Source: JAGPUQ01 sp947084925 (lineage in GTDB: Bacteria > Pseudomonadota > Gammaproteobacteria > Pseudomonadales > Porticoccaceae). Taken from it: a stretch of 60,166 nucleotides of DNA. Under the pieces are notes generated by a model. It worked only from the letters and a program-made list of their open reading frames with translations, was not told the DNA's origin and searched no databases. Shown here piece after piece: positions 1 to 9,228 of this stretch. The stretch spans positions 1 to 60,166 of the forward strand of contig CAMTUJ010000029.1 in assembly GCA_947084925.1 (NCBI GenBank), given 5' to 3'. Every line of letters begins with the position of its first letter. Position 1 is the stretch's first letter. Position numbers and translations under genes: made by a program.

Positions 1-450
1 CAGTGGGACGAGTTCATCGCCATCGATCTGACCTCCTGCTTCCTGTGTTCCAAAGCCTGCTATCCGGAGTTCATCAAGGCCGGCGGTGGCAAGATCATCA
101 ACATCGGCTCGGCGATTACCAAGAAAGGTTTCGGCAAGCTGGTGCACTACGCCGCCGCCAAGGGTGGCATGGATCATATGACCCAGAGCCTGGCCCGCGC
201 CTGGGGCAAGGACAACATCCAGGTCAACGCGGTGCTGCCCGGCCTGGTGCATTCCGAGATGATGCCCTGCTTCGGCCCCAACAAGATTGGCCCACTGGTC
301 GACTACATCGTCAAAAAATCCCCGGTCCAGCGCTTCGGCATGCCCGACGACTTCGAGGGCATCGCCATCCTGCTGGCGAGCGATGCCTCCAGCTTCATCA
401 CCGGTTCCATCATCGTCGCCGACGGCGGCATGACGGTCGGCGGCCTTTGA
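1..450 (+). CDS. SDR family oxidoreductase, 3' part (5' end outside window)
   Basis: The frame is open from base 1 to a TGA at 448-450, giving the last 149 residues of a short-chain dehydrogenase/reductase. The catalytic Ser segment (NIGSA) and Y-A-A-A-K are visible, followed by the C-terminal ITGSIIVADGG strand typical of classical SDRs. The N-terminal Rossmann TGxxxGxG part lies upstream of the window. It is a close paralogue of the next gene, 53 nt downstream, with long stretches identical in protein and nearly so in DNA, so the pair looks like a tandem duplication. The substrate cannot be assigned. NAD(P)-dependent alcohol/ketone oxidoreduction is expected from the family. Confidence 0.9.
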   Translation, partial: QWDEFIAIDLTSCFLCSKACYPEFIKAGGGKIINIGSAITKKGFGKLVHYAAAKGGMDHMTQSLARAWGKDNIQVNAVLPGLVHSEMMPCFGPNKIGPLVDYIVKKSPVQRFGMPDDFEGIAILLASDASSFITGSIIVADGGMTVGGL

Positions 451-503
451 GGAGCCATGCGGACACCGCAACGCTCAACCAGCAACGTATCGGGAGACCC
501 TGA

Positions 504-1271
504 ATGAACAGCAAATTCGATTTGACCGGCAAGGTCGCGATCATCACCGGCGGCAACGGCGGTCTCGGCCTCGGCATCGCCAAAGGTCTGGCGTCGGTGG
601 GCGCCAAGGTCGCGGTGGTGGGCCGCAATCAGGACAAGATCAACAACGCGGTCGAACAGCTCAAGGCCGAGGGCGCCGACGCACTCGGGATTCAGTGCGA
701 CGTCTCCAAGGAAGACGACGTCAACCGCATGGTGAAAGAAACCGTGGCGCGTTTTGGCCGGATCGACATCCTGTTCAACAACGCCGCCATCAGTTGGGGC
801 ATTCCGGCCGAGACCATGACGCTGGACGAGTGGAATAATTTCATCGCCATCAACCTGACGTCCTGCTTCCTGACCAGCAAGGCGTGCTTCCCCGAAATGG
901 TCAAGGCGGGTGGCGGCAAGATCATCAATGTCGGTTCGATCATCACGAAGATCGGCTTCGGCAAGCTGGTGCACTACGCGGCGGCCAAGGGCGGCATGGA
1001 CCACATGACCCAGAGCCTGGCGCAGGGCTGGGGCCGGCACAACATCCAGGTCAACGCGCTGCTGCCGGGCCTGGTGGACACCGAGATGATGCCCTGCGAG
1101 GGACCGAAAAAGAACGGACTGGTGGACTACATCGTCAAGAAAACTCCGGTCGGCAAATTCGGTCGGCCGTCGGACTTTTACGGGATCTCGATCCTGCTGG
1201 CGAGCCCGGCGTCGGACTTCATCACCGGCTCCATCATCGTTGTCGACGGTGGCGTCTCTCTGGCGATCTGA
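504..1271 (+). CDS. SDR family NAD(P)-dependent oxidoreductase
   Basis: This is a complete 255-residue classical SDR. It has the cofactor motif TGGNGGLGLG at residues 15-24, NNAA at 92-95, catalytic Ser145 and the Tyr158-x3-Lys162 pair. The start is preceded by GGGAG eight bases upstream of the ATG. It follows the paralogous SDR by 53 nt, and the two probably share a transcript ending at the strong hairpin terminator just downstream. The family oxidises or reduces secondary alcohols/ketones or 3-hydroxyacyl-CoAs. Given the catabolic setting a hydroxysteroid, terpenoid alcohol or hydroxyacyl substrate is possible, but this is inference. Confidence 0.93.
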   Translation: MNSKFDLTGKVAIITGGNGGLGLGIAKGLASVGAKVAVVGRNQDKINNAVEQLKAEGADALGIQCDVSKEDDVNRMVKETVARFGRIDILFNNAAISWGIPAETMTLDEWNNFIAINLTSCFLTSKACFPEMVKAGGGKIINVGSIITKIGFGKLVHYAAAKGGMDHMTQSLAQGWGRHNIQVNALLPGLVDTEMMPCEGPKKNGLVDYIVKKTPVGKFGRPSDFYGISILLASPASDFITGSIIVVDGGVSLAI

Positions 1272-1291
1272 AGCCAGCTCGACCCGCACGC

Positions 1292-1319
1292 AAAAACCCC
1301 GGTCCCCCGGGGTTTTTTG
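1292..1319 (+). terminator. Rho-independent terminator after tandem SDRs
   Basis: An inverted repeat (AAACCCCGG / CCGGGGTTT) with a 4-base loop is followed by a T-run. It lies 20 nt after the SDR stop, which separates the SDR pair from the following LLM gene. Confidence 0.85.
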
Positions 1320-1382
1320 TTTCTGCTACCCTCTTCCGAACTTCCTGACTCGTCACTTCGCCAACCTATCGAGGTATTTGCA

Positions 1383-2492
1383 ATGGATGTTGGGCTGTCC
1401 ATCATTTTTCAGGGCGTCGATCCCAAACTGACCGACAGGCAGGTGTACCGGAACGATCTCGCGCTCGGCGACCTCGCCGAGGAGCTGGGCTTTCAGTCGA
1501 TCTGGGGGGTGGAGCATCACTTCACCGACTACACCATGTGCCCGGACGTGACCCAGTTTTTGTCGTACTGGGCCGGCCGCAACCCCAACCTGGCGCTCGG
1601 CTCCATGGTCGTGGTGCTCCCCTGGCACGACCCCATGCGCGTCGCCGAGGAAATCTCCATGCTGGACAACATGTCCGACGGCCGCATGATTCTCGGCATC
1701 GGGCGCGGTCTGGGCCGTGTCGAATTCGAAGGCTTCGGCCGCGACATGAATGTCAGTCGCGAATATTTCACCGAATCCGCCCAGATGATTCTGGAAGGCC
1801 TCGAAACCGGCTTTTGTGAATTCGACGGCAAACACATCAAGCAGGTACGCCGGGAAATCCGCCCGCGTCCTTTCAAAACCTTCCGCGGCCGCACCTATGC
1901 CGCTGCCGTGTCACCCGAATCCTCCAAGATCATGGCGGAGCTCGGCATCGGTATCCTGATCATCCCGCAGAAGCCGTGGGAACATGTCGATCGGGAACTC
2001 GCCGACTACCGTGCCATTTTCAAGCAGGTCAATGGCACCGCGGCGCCGGCGCCGATCCTTGCGGGCTGGACCCTGTGCCACGAGAACGCCGATCGCGCCG
2101 AGGAACTCGCGTATCAATATATCGGCGGCTACTACCGCTCCGTGGTCAAGCACTACGAAATGGCCGGCGACCATCTGAAAAAAACCAAAGGGTACGAAAC
2201 CTACGCTGCCATGCAGGATCACGTCACCAAGAACATTGAGGATGTCGTCAAATTTTTCATGAGCATTCAGGTCTGGGGCACCCCGGAAAAATGCTTCGAG
2301 ACCATCAAAAACTTCACCGAGCGCACCGGCGCCGGCGCCTATACCGGCGTCTTCAGCTACGCCGGCATGCCCCACGCTGAAGCCGAAAAAAGCCTGCGCC
2401 TGTTTGCCAAGGAGGTATTGCCGGAAGTCCGCAAACTCCCCGGCGAACCGCTGCTGAAGCGGGAAACACCGCGCCGCGCCGCTGCGGGCTGA
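1383..2492 (+). CDS. LLM class flavin-dependent oxidoreductase
   Basis: The product is a 369-residue luciferase-like monooxygenase (bacterial luciferase/alkanesulfonate monooxygenase TIM-barrel superfamily, F420 or FMNH2 dependent). The N-terminal strand with GVEHHF and the later ILGIGRGLGRVEFEGFG segment are characteristic. An upstream in-frame start exists at 1317, but the ATG at 1383 has GAGG eight bases upstream and begins exactly at the conserved first beta strand. The gene is followed after 13 nt by a LigB-like dioxygenase, so the two are probably co-transcribed and act on the same, probably cyclic, substrate. A second LLM protein lies at 25391-26584. The substrate is unknown. Confidence 0.9.
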   Translation: MDVGLSIIFQGVDPKLTDRQVYRNDLALGDLAEELGFQSIWGVEHHFTDYTMCPDVTQFLSYWAGRNPNLALGSMVVVLPWHDPMRVAEEISMLDNMSDGRMILGIGRGLGRVEFEGFGRDMNVSREYFTESAQMILEGLETGFCEFDGKHIKQVRREIRPRPFKTFRGRTYAAAVSPESSKIMAELGIGILIIPQKPWEHVDRELADYRAIFKQVNGTAAPAPILAGWTLCHENADRAEELAYQYIGGYYRSVVKHYEMAGDHLKKTKGYETYAAMQDHVTKNIEDVVKFFMSIQVWGTPEKCFETIKNFTERTGAGAYTGVFSYAGMPHAEAEKSLRLFAKEVLPEVRKLPGEPLLKRETPRRAAAG

Positions 2493-2505
2493 GAGGAAGT
2501 CATCG

Positions 2506-3315
2506 ATGACCACCGCCCTGCCCTGCTACTACATCCCCCACGGCGGCGGGCCCTGTTTTTTCATGGACTGGACCATGGGGCCGGCTGACACCTGGGACCG
2601 GATGGCCGCATTTCTGCGCGGCCTGGCGGCGGCGGTGGGCGCCCGGCCCCGCGCGCTGCTGGTCGTCTCCGCGCACTGGGAAGCCAATCCGGTGCGCATC
2701 AACAGCGCGCTGGCGCCGCCGCTGATCTACGACTACCAGGGTTTTCCGCCCCACACCTATCAATTGCGCTACGCCGCGCCGGGTGCGCCCTGGCTCGCCG
2801 ATCGCGTCTGCGAACTGCTGGACGCCGTCGGTATTGCGGCGGTGCAGGATCCCGCACACGGCCTGGATCACGGGGTTTTCATTCCCTGCAAACTGATCTA
2901 TCCGGATGCCGACATCCCGATCGTGCAGATCTCCCTGCGCCCGGATCTGGACCCCGGCGCACACCTCGCGCTTGGCACCGCGCTGGCGCCGTTGCGCCGC
3001 GAAGGCGTATTGCTGATCGGCAGCGGCATGAGCTATCACAACATGGCGATCCTGATGCGCCAACCGGAGACCAATCCCGCCGGCGACGCCTTCGACGCCT
3101 GGCTGCGGGACGCCTGCGTCGCCGCTCCCGACGCGCGCAACCGCCGCCTTGCCGCCTGGCACCAGGCCCCCGGCGCCGGCCACGCCCACCCGCGCGCAGA
3201 GCACCTGCTGCCGCTGCATGTCATCGCCGGTGCCGCCGGTTCCGACGCGGGCAGTTGTATCTACCGCGACCGGGTGCTGGGTGCGCCGGTATCGGCATTT
3301 CGGTTCGGCAGCTGA
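2506..3315 (+). CDS. Class III extradiol dioxygenase, LigB/DODA family
   Basis: The 269-residue protein belongs to the stand-alone LigB/DODA (YgiD-like) family of metal-dependent extradiol ring-cleavage dioxygenases. Likely metal and catalytic histidines are visible: His12 (PHGGGP), His57 (SAHWE), His122 (LDHG) and His178 (GSGMSYHN). The length matches stand-alone DODA enzymes. The start has GAGGAAG six bases upstream. It lies 13 nt behind the LLM oxidoreductase gene, which suggests a two-step oxygenation/ring-opening module. Family members cleave catecholic substrates, but the actual substrate here cannot be told. Confidence 0.9.
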   Translation: MTTALPCYYIPHGGGPCFFMDWTMGPADTWDRMAAFLRGLAAAVGARPRALLVVSAHWEANPVRINSALAPPLIYDYQGFPPHTYQLRYAAPGAPWLADRVCELLDAVGIAAVQDPAHGLDHGVFIPCKLIYPDADIPIVQISLRPDLDPGAHLALGTALAPLRREGVLLIGSGMSYHNMAILMRQPETNPAGDAFDAWLRDACVAAPDARNRRLAAWHQAPGAGHAHPRAEHLLPLHVIAGAAGSDAGSCIYRDRVLGAPVSAFRFGS

Positions 3316-3439
3316 GCGGTCGGAAGGAACGCGGAAGTGCCGCGAACCCTCTCTTCTGTGTCGTGCGCGGTGCGCATTCCTCCGCCACGCACGGCATAAC
3401 CCCCTACAATGACCGCCTTGCAGTTTCCTGGCGGCACCC

Positions 3440-4417
3440 ATGTCTCACCCTTATGACGCGCTGACGCCCGACGCCGTCATCACCGCCATCGAATCCCTGG
3501 GGCTGGTCAGCGACCTGCGCATCCTGACCCTCAATAGCTACGAAAACCGGGTGTATCAGATCGGCATCGACGAAGCGCAGCCGGTCATCGCCAAATTCTA
3601 CCGGCCGGATCGCTGGTCCCGGGAAGCCATCCTGGAAGAACACGCCTTTCTCGACGAACTCCACGCGGCCGAGATTCCCGTCATCGCGCCGCTCAGGATC
3701 GCCGGCGCCAGCCTGCACCGGTTCAACGAATTCATGTTCACCCTGTTTCCGCGCAAAGGCGGCTCCGCGCCCGAGCCGGGCGATCTCGATTACCTGTTCA
3801 GAATGGGCCAGTTATTGGGACGCCTGCACGGTGTCGCCAGGAATCACGATTTCCGGCACCGCCCCACCATCAGCATCGAGAATTTCGCGGTCGAACCCAG
3901 TGCACAACTGTTGCGGCACCACTTCATCCCCGGTGAACTGATCGCGCGTTACCAAAATGCCGTCGCGCAAATCGTCGTCCTGTGCCGGCAACTGTTCGAT
4001 TATGTGCCCGAGTTGCGCTATATCCGTACCCACGGCGATTGCCATATCGGCAACATTCTCCGCACCCGCGACGATGCCTTGTTCGTGGTCGATTTCGACG
4101 ACAGTCGCATGGGTCCGGCGGTGCAGGATATCTGGATGCTGCTGTCGGGCGACGCCCATGAACAGCGCCAGCAGCTCGATGAAGTCCTATCGGGCTACGA
4201 GGATTTCAACGAATTTCGCCGTGCCGAACTGAAACTGATCGAACCCTTGCGCGCCCTGCGGATGATTCACTACACCCACTGGCTCGCGAGCCGCTGGGAC
4301 GATCCCGCGTTTCCGCGCGCATTCACCTGGTTCAACACGCCCGCCTACTGGATCCAGCACATCGGCACGCTGGAGCAGCAGTTGTTTTCGTTGCAGGAGG
4401 TTGCGGAAGCGCTTTAG
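3440..4417 (+). CDS. srkA: Stress response Ser/Thr kinase SrkA (YihE/RdoA)
   Basis: This 325-residue cytoplasmic aminoglycoside-phosphotransferase-fold kinase matches SrkA/RdoA in length and motifs. They are the N-terminal NSYENRVYQ segment, an ATP-binding Lys52 (AKFYRP), the catalytic loop HGDCHIGN at 198-205 and the metal-binding DFDD at 218-221. E. coli SrkA counters stress-induced death through the Cpx pathway. A TACAAT -10-like hexamer lies about 30 nt upstream of the start, without a convincing -35. The gene ends four bases before the convergent DsrE-family gene. Confidence 0.92.
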   Translation: MSHPYDALTPDAVITAIESLGLVSDLRILTLNSYENRVYQIGIDEAQPVIAKFYRPDRWSREAILEEHAFLDELHAAEIPVIAPLRIAGASLHRFNEFMFTLFPRKGGSAPEPGDLDYLFRMGQLLGRLHGVARNHDFRHRPTISIENFAVEPSAQLLRHHFIPGELIARYQNAVAQIVVLCRQLFDYVPELRYIRTHGDCHIGNILRTRDDALFVVDFDDSRMGPAVQDIWMLLSGDAHEQRQQLDEVLSGYEDFNEFRRAELKLIEPLRALRMIHYTHWLASRWDDPAFPRAFTWFNTPAYWIQHIGTLEQQLFSLQEVAEAL

Positions 4418-4421
4418 CAGA

Positions 4422-4814
4422 TCAAATCTTGATGTAGGAATAACCCTGCTTCTGAAGCGCCAGAATACGGAGGATACCGCCCTCGGGAATCAACTCTACT
4501 CCGGACAGCAGACTGTCGTGGAGCACGCCTTTGCGCAGCATCGACATATTGCAAATGCCGACGCGGACGCCCCGATCCATGATGCGTCGGAAGTCGGCGC
4601 TGAGATTATCGTCACGCCGCAACCGGATGATGGCTGCGCCATGCACCACCACTTGAATGTCGGCATCCGGCTCAGCTTTCACAAGCTCTTCAGCGACATT
4701 GATCAGGGTCACCGCCTGGTCCATCTGGTCGAGGTGCAACAACACTTTCATTGGTTCAGCGCCCGCTCCAGAGACAAGCAGGAATGAAAACAGCAGGGCT
4801 AGCCATTTGCGCAT
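4422..4814 (-). CDS. Exported DsrE/DsrF-like family protein
   Basis: The 130-residue protein has an N-terminal signal peptide (hydrophobic LALLFSFLLVSG, cleavage near AGA-E at residue 18) followed by a DsrE-like fold. Recognisable are the MKVLLHLDQ first strand, VVVHGAA, and GVRVGICNMSM with a single cysteine at the place where DsrE proteins carry their conserved Cys. The start at 4814 is chosen because GGAGGGATAG lies directly upstream; an in-frame ATG at 4838 lacks this. DsrE-family proteins act in sulfur transfer, but periplasmic single-domain versions are mostly uncharacterised. It is convergent with srkA. Confidence 0.82.
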   Translation of the reverse strand: MRKWLALLFSFLLVSGAGAEPMKVLLHLDQMDQAVTLINVAEELVKAEPDADIQVVVHGAAIIRLRRDDNLSADFRRIMDRGVRVGICNMSMLRKGVLHDSLLSGVELIPEGGILRILALQKQGYSYIKI

Positions 4815-4859
4815 ATTTCTATCCCTCCGGAACCTCATCCGTTTTTCCGAGGAGATACC

Positions 4860-7800
4860 TTAGGTTATTCCCGGTGGGTGTGCATTGTTTTCCACCGCCT
4901 CGGCCGCCAGTTCGCGGTCACGGTGCGAGCCAGATTTGAAGATGCGGCGGATCACGACGAAAAACACCGGCACGAAGAAAATCGCCAGCAGGGTGCCGGT
5001 GATCACGCCACCCAGCACGCCGGTGCCCACGGCATTCTGACTCTCGGAGCCGGCGCCGGTGCTGAGTGCGAGCGGCAGTACCCCGAGCATGAAAGCCCCC
5101 GAGGTCATGATGATCGGCCGCAGCCGCAGCCGCACCGCTTCCAGCGTCGCTTCCACGAGTCCGGCGCCACGGGCTTGCAGGTCACGGGCAAATTCCACGA
5201 TCAAAATGGCGTTCTTGGCTGACAGTCCCACCGTGGTGAGAATGCTGACCTGGAACAGGATGTCGTTGGACAAGCCCCGGCCGTAACCCGCGAGCAGCGC
5301 GCCGATAACGCCCAGGGGCACCACTAGGATGACCGCGAAAGGTACCGACCAACTTTCATAGAGCGCCGCCAGCGCCAGAAATACGATGGCGATCGAAAGC
5401 GCGTACAGCACCGGCGCCTGGGCCCCGGCCTGGGTCTCCTGAAGGGATATGCCGGTCCATTCGTAACCAAAGCCAGGCGGCAACTTGGCGGCGAGTTCCT
5501 CCATCGCCTTGATCGCCTCACCGGTGGTGTGACCCGGTGACGCTTCGCCCACGATCTCTATCGACGGCACCGCGTTATAGCGCTCCAGACGCGGCGACTG
5601 CTTGGTCCAACTGGTGGTCGCCAGCGCCGAGAAGGGAACCATCTCGCCACTGCGGTTGCGCACATACCAGTGCTGGAGATCCTCGGGGTGCATCCGGAAT
5701 TCGGTATCGCCCTGAACATAAACTTTCTTGATGCGGCCTTCGTGGAGGAAGTCGTTGGTGTAGGTCGATGCCCAGGCCGTGGCCAGGGTTTCGTTGACCG
5801 ATTCGATGGAAACGCCGAGTGCCTGCGCCTTTTCGCGGTCGATATCGACGCGAAAATGCGCGGTATCTTCCAGGCCATTGGGACGCACCTTGGCCAGGCG
5901 CGGATCCTGGGCCGCGCCGCCGAGCAACTGGTTGCGCGCCGCCAACAGCGCTGCATGGCCCTGGTGGAGATTGTCCTTGAGCTCGAACACGAAGCCGGAG
6001 GAATTGCCAAGCGCCCGAATGGGCGGCGGGTAAAACGCCACCGCCCGGGTGTCCTTGATGGCGGCAAAGGCACCCGTGGCCCGGCGCGATATCGACTTCA
6101 CGTCCATGCCGGGCTCGGCGCGGTCTTCCCAGCGCTGCATCTGGATATAGCATTGGCCATTGTTTTGGCCGCGCCCGGTAAAACTGAACCCGGTCACGCA
6201 GTAGACGGTCTTGATGGTTTTGCTTTCCTTCTCGGCGTAATAGCGCTCGACCTGTTCGAGGACGCCGCGGGTCCGCTCCATGGTCGCACCGACCGGCAAT
6301 TGCACCTGGGTGAACATCAGACCCGGATCGTCTTCGGGCAGAAACGCGGTGGGCATGCGGGCCCACAGGATGGCGACCGCCGCGATGATTGCGCCATAGA
6401 TGAGGAGGTAGCGCAGGGTCTTGCGCAACATGCCATCGACGAGGTTCCGATAGCCCAGGGTGCTGCGCTGAAAGGTGCGATTGAACCAGCCGAAAAAGCC
6501 GCGCTTGTCGGCGTGATGACCGGCCGCGATGGGCTTGAGCATGCTGGCGCAGAGCGCGGGAGTAAGAACCAACGCGACCAGCACCGACAGCATCATGGCG
6601 GAGACGATGGTGATGGAAAACTGCCGATAAATGGCGCCGGTGGATCCCGGAAAAAACGCCATGGGCACAAACACCGCCGACAGTACCGTACCGATCCCGA
6701 CCAGCGCGCCCTGAATCTGGCCCATGGATTTGCGGGTGGCCTCGCGCGGCGAGAGACCTTCCGTAGCCATGATGCGTTCGACGTTCTCGACTACCACGAT
6801 GGCGTCGTCGACCAGCAGTCCGATGGCGAGCACCATCGCGAACATGCTGAGGGTGTTAATTGAAAACCCGAATATCTGCAAAATCCCGAAAGTGCCGAGC
6901 AGCACCACCGGAATGGCGATGGTGGGAATCAGCGTGGCGCGGATGTTCTGCAAAAACAGAAACATCACCAGGGTCACCAGAATCATGGCTTCGACCAGGG
7001 TTTCCACGACCCCGCTGATCGCCACATGGGTAAAGGGCGCGGTGTCGTAAGCCAGTTCCATGACCATGCCTTCGGGCATGAAGGGCACCAGCTCGGCGAG
7101 CTTCGCCTTCACGGCGGCGGCGACTTCCAGCGCATTGGACTGCGGCGCCTGCTGCACCACGATCCCGGTCGCCTCGTGGCCCTTGAAATGACTCAGAAAC
7201 TGGTAGTTTTCTCCGCCCAATTGGATACGCGCCACATCGCGGAGCGCCACTCGCGAACCGTCGCTGTTCACGCGCAGCAGGATGTCGCCAAATTCCTCGG
7301 GAGTTTTCAGCAGCGTATTGCCGATGACGGTGGCGTTCAACTGCTGGCCCGCCGCCGCGGGGCCGGCGCCCAGCTCGCCCGCGCGCACCTGGACATTCTG
7401 TTCGCGAATGGCGTGGATCACGTCCCCGGCGGTGAGCTGACGGCTGTGCAGCTTGTCGGCATCGAGCCAGATTCGCATCGCGTATTGCGAGCCGAACAGG
7501 GTGAGATCGCCCACCCCGTTCAGCCGACTGATCGGCTCCATGATGTTGGCGGCAACATAGTCCGACATGCCGTAACGGTCGAGTTGGCCGTTGGGCGAAT
7601 AGAAACCGATCACCATGATGGCGCCGGGACTGGTCTTCGATACCTTCACGCCCTGGTCCCGCACGCTCTGGGGCAACAACGGCATCGCCGCTTGCAGCTT
7701 GTTCTGCACCTGAACCTGGGCAATATCGGAATTGGTGCCCGGGGCAAAGGTGATGGTGATTTCCGCAACGCCCACCGAGTCGCTCTTCGACGCCATGTAG

Positions 7801-8027
7801 AGCATGTGGTCGAGGCCGACCATGTTTTGCTCGATGATCTGGACCGTGGTGTCCTGAACCGTCTCGGCGGAAGCGCCCGGATTCAGCGCGCGAATCAGGA
7901 TGCTGGGCGGCGCGACTTCCGGGAATTGTTCGACCGGCAAGCGCGTGATGGCGATGGCTCCGGCGAGCATCACCACCATGGCGATTACCCAGGCGAAGAT
8001 GGGCCGATCAATGAAAAAATTCGACAT
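4860..8027 (-). CDS. RND multidrug efflux pump, inner-membrane AcrB/MexB-type permease
   Basis: The 1055-residue protein is of the hydrophobe/amphiphile efflux-1 family, with 12 predicted membrane spans and two large periplasmic loops. It begins with the canonical MSNFFIDRPIFAWV. The proton-relay aspartates are present as Asp407-Asp408 in GLLVDDAIVVVENV, the same numbering as E. coli AcrB. It starts one base after the stop of the adaptor gene (TGAGATG), so the pair is translationally coupled. Substrates are probably hydrophobic compounds, solvents or bile-salt-like molecules, fitting a degrader of hydrophobic substrates. No outer-membrane factor gene is adjacent, so TolC/OprM must be elsewhere. 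Confidence 0.95.
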   Translation of the reverse strand: MSNFFIDRPIFAWVIAMVVMLAGAIAITRLPVEQFPEVAPPSILIRALNPGASAETVQDTTVQIIEQNMVGLDHMLYMASKSDSVGVAEITITFAPGTNSDIAQVQVQNKLQAAMPLLPQSVRDQGVKVSKTSPGAIMVIGFYSPNGQLDRYGMSDYVAANIMEPISRLNGVGDLTLFGSQYAMRIWLDADKLHSRQLTAGDVIHAIREQNVQVRAGELGAGPAAAGQQLNATVIGNTLLKTPEEFGDILLRVNSDGSRVALRDVARIQLGGENYQFLSHFKGHEATGIVVQQAPQSNALEVAAAVKAKLAELVPFMPEGMVMELAYDTAPFTHVAISGVVETLVEAMILVTLVMFLFLQNIRATLIPTIAIPVVLLGTFGILQIFGFSINTLSMFAMVLAIGLLVDDAIVVVENVERIMATEGLSPREATRKSMGQIQGALVGIGTVLSAVFVPMAFFPGSTGAIYRQFSITIVSAMMLSVLVALVLTPALCASMLKPIAAGHHADKRGFFGWFNRTFQRSTLGYRNLVDGMLRKTLRYLLIYGAIIAAVAILWARMPTAFLPEDDPGLMFTQVQLPVGATMERTRGVLEQVERYYAEKESKTIKTVYCVTGFSFTGRGQNNGQCYIQMQRWEDRAEPGMDVKSISRRATGAFAAIKDTRAVAFYPPPIRALGNSSGFVFELKDNLHQGHAALLAARNQLLGGAAQDPRLAKVRPNGLEDTAHFRVDIDREKAQALGVSIESVNETLATAWASTYTNDFLHEGRIKKVYVQGDTEFRMHPEDLQHWYVRNRSGEMVPFSALATTSWTKQSPRLERYNAVPSIEIVGEASPGHTTGEAIKAMEELAAKLPPGFGYEWTGISLQETQAGAQAPVLYALSIAIVFLALAALYESWSVPFAVILVVPLGVIGALLAGYGRGLSNDILFQVSILTTVGLSAKNAILIVEFARDLQARGAGLVEATLEAVRLRLRPIIMTSGAFMLGVLPLALSTGAGSESQNAVGTGVLGGVITGTLLAIFFVPVFFVVIRRIFKSGSHRDRELAAEAVENNAHPPGIT

Positions 8028-8028
8028 C

Positions 8029-9228
8029 TCAGTGGGCCTCGGCGGAACTGCTTCCCGCGGCCGGAACCGTGGTCACCTCGGCGCCTTCGCGGATTTTCTG
8101 AAGGCCGTCGAGGATGACGCGATCGCCCGCCGCGAGTCCATCGGCGACCAGCCACTGATCGCCGATGGTGCGGTCCACAGTGAGGAAACGGCGCTCGACC
8201 TTGTTGTTGGCGCCCACCACCATCGCAAACGCCTTGCCGGTGTAATCGAAGGTCACGCCCTTCTGGGACGCGAGCACCGCGTCGCGACGCATCCCCTGAT
8301 CGAGGCTGGCGCGCAAGTACATACCGGGCAGCAACAATTGATCCGGATTGGGCACCGTGCCCCGCAGTGTCACGTCGCCGGTACTCGCGTCGACGCGGAC
8401 TTCGGAAAACGCCAGGGTGCCGGGATGCGCATAGGCGGTGCCGTCCTCCAGCAGCAGCCGCAACGCCGTCGTCTGTCCGCCCGCCGCGTCCAGGCGACCT
8501 TCCGCGAGATCGCGCTTCAACCGAAGCAGCTCGACACTCGATTGGGTGATGTCCACATAGAGCGGGTCGATCTGCTGAATCACCGCGAGGGGTGCTTCCT
8601 GTTCCGCTTCGACCAGTGCGCCTTCGGTGACCAGGGAGCGGCCGATGCGTCCGGAGATCGGCGCACGGATTGTGGTGTACTCGAGATTGATGCGGGCAAG
8701 GTCGCGCTCCGCGTTCGCGAGTGCCACACCCGCAACGGCCTCCTGCAGCGCCGCCTGAGCGCTGTCGTGGTCCTGTTGGCTGACCAGCTTTTTGGCAACC
8801 AGCCCGGCGACGCGATCCGCCTTGAGCCGCGCCACATTCGCCGTCGCCGCAGCCTGCGCGAGCGCGGCCTCGGCGCGCTTCAGAGCGGCCCGATAGGTTG
8901 CGGGATCGATCTGGTAGAGGGGATCGCCCGCCTTGACCTGAGCGCCTTCAACAAACAGCCGGCGCTGGATGATCCCGGCCGCCTGGGGTCGTACCTCGGC
9001 GACGCGGTACGCGACCGTCCGCCCCGACAACTCAGTCGCCAGGACCACATCACGCGCCACAAGGGTAACGATCCCGACCTCCACAGGACCCGGCGCCGGT
9101 GGGGGTGCCGCCGCTTTCTGACCACAGCCAGCGAGTCCGCACGCCGAGACTGCCAGCAGCAGAATCGCGGTGGATCGTAATCTGCCCGAAAACAGCTTGC
9201 CGTGAAAAGAATCGGTCGTACCTGGCAT
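8029..9228 (-). CDS. RND efflux periplasmic adaptor lipoprotein (AcrA/MexA type)
   Basis: The 399-residue membrane-fusion protein has a lipoprotein signal peptide with lipobox LAGC ending at Cys35 (VSAC at 27-30 is a less likely alternative). It is followed by a Pro-rich linker, a biotinyl-lipoyl half-motif (VRPQAAGIIQRRLFVEGAQV), an alpha-helical hairpin rich in Ala, a second lipoyl half (IRAPISGRIG) and beta-barrel domains. The start at 9228 has AGGAG six to seven bases upstream; a longer frame to 9258 is less likely. It links the permease to an outer-membrane channel. No local TetR-type regulator is seen upstream in 9229-9465. Confidence 0.93.
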   Translation of the reverse strand: MPGTTDSFHGKLFSGRLRSTAILLLAVSACGLAGCGQKAAAPPPAPGPVEVGIVTLVARDVVLATELSGRTVAYRVAEVRPQAAGIIQRRLFVEGAQVKAGDPLYQIDPATYRAALKRAEAALAQAAATANVARLKADRVAGLVAKKLVSQQDHDSAQAALQEAVAGVALANAERDLARINLEYTTIRAPISGRIGRSLVTEGALVEAEQEAPLAVIQQIDPLYVDITQSSVELLRLKRDLAEGRLDAAGGQTTALRLLLEDGTAYAHPGTLAFSEVRVDASTGDVTLRGTVPNPDQLLLPGMYLRASLDQGMRRDAVLASQKGVTFDYTGKAFAMVVGANNKVERRFLTVDRTIGDQWLVADGLAAGDRVILDGLQKIREGAEVTTVPAAGSSSAEAH

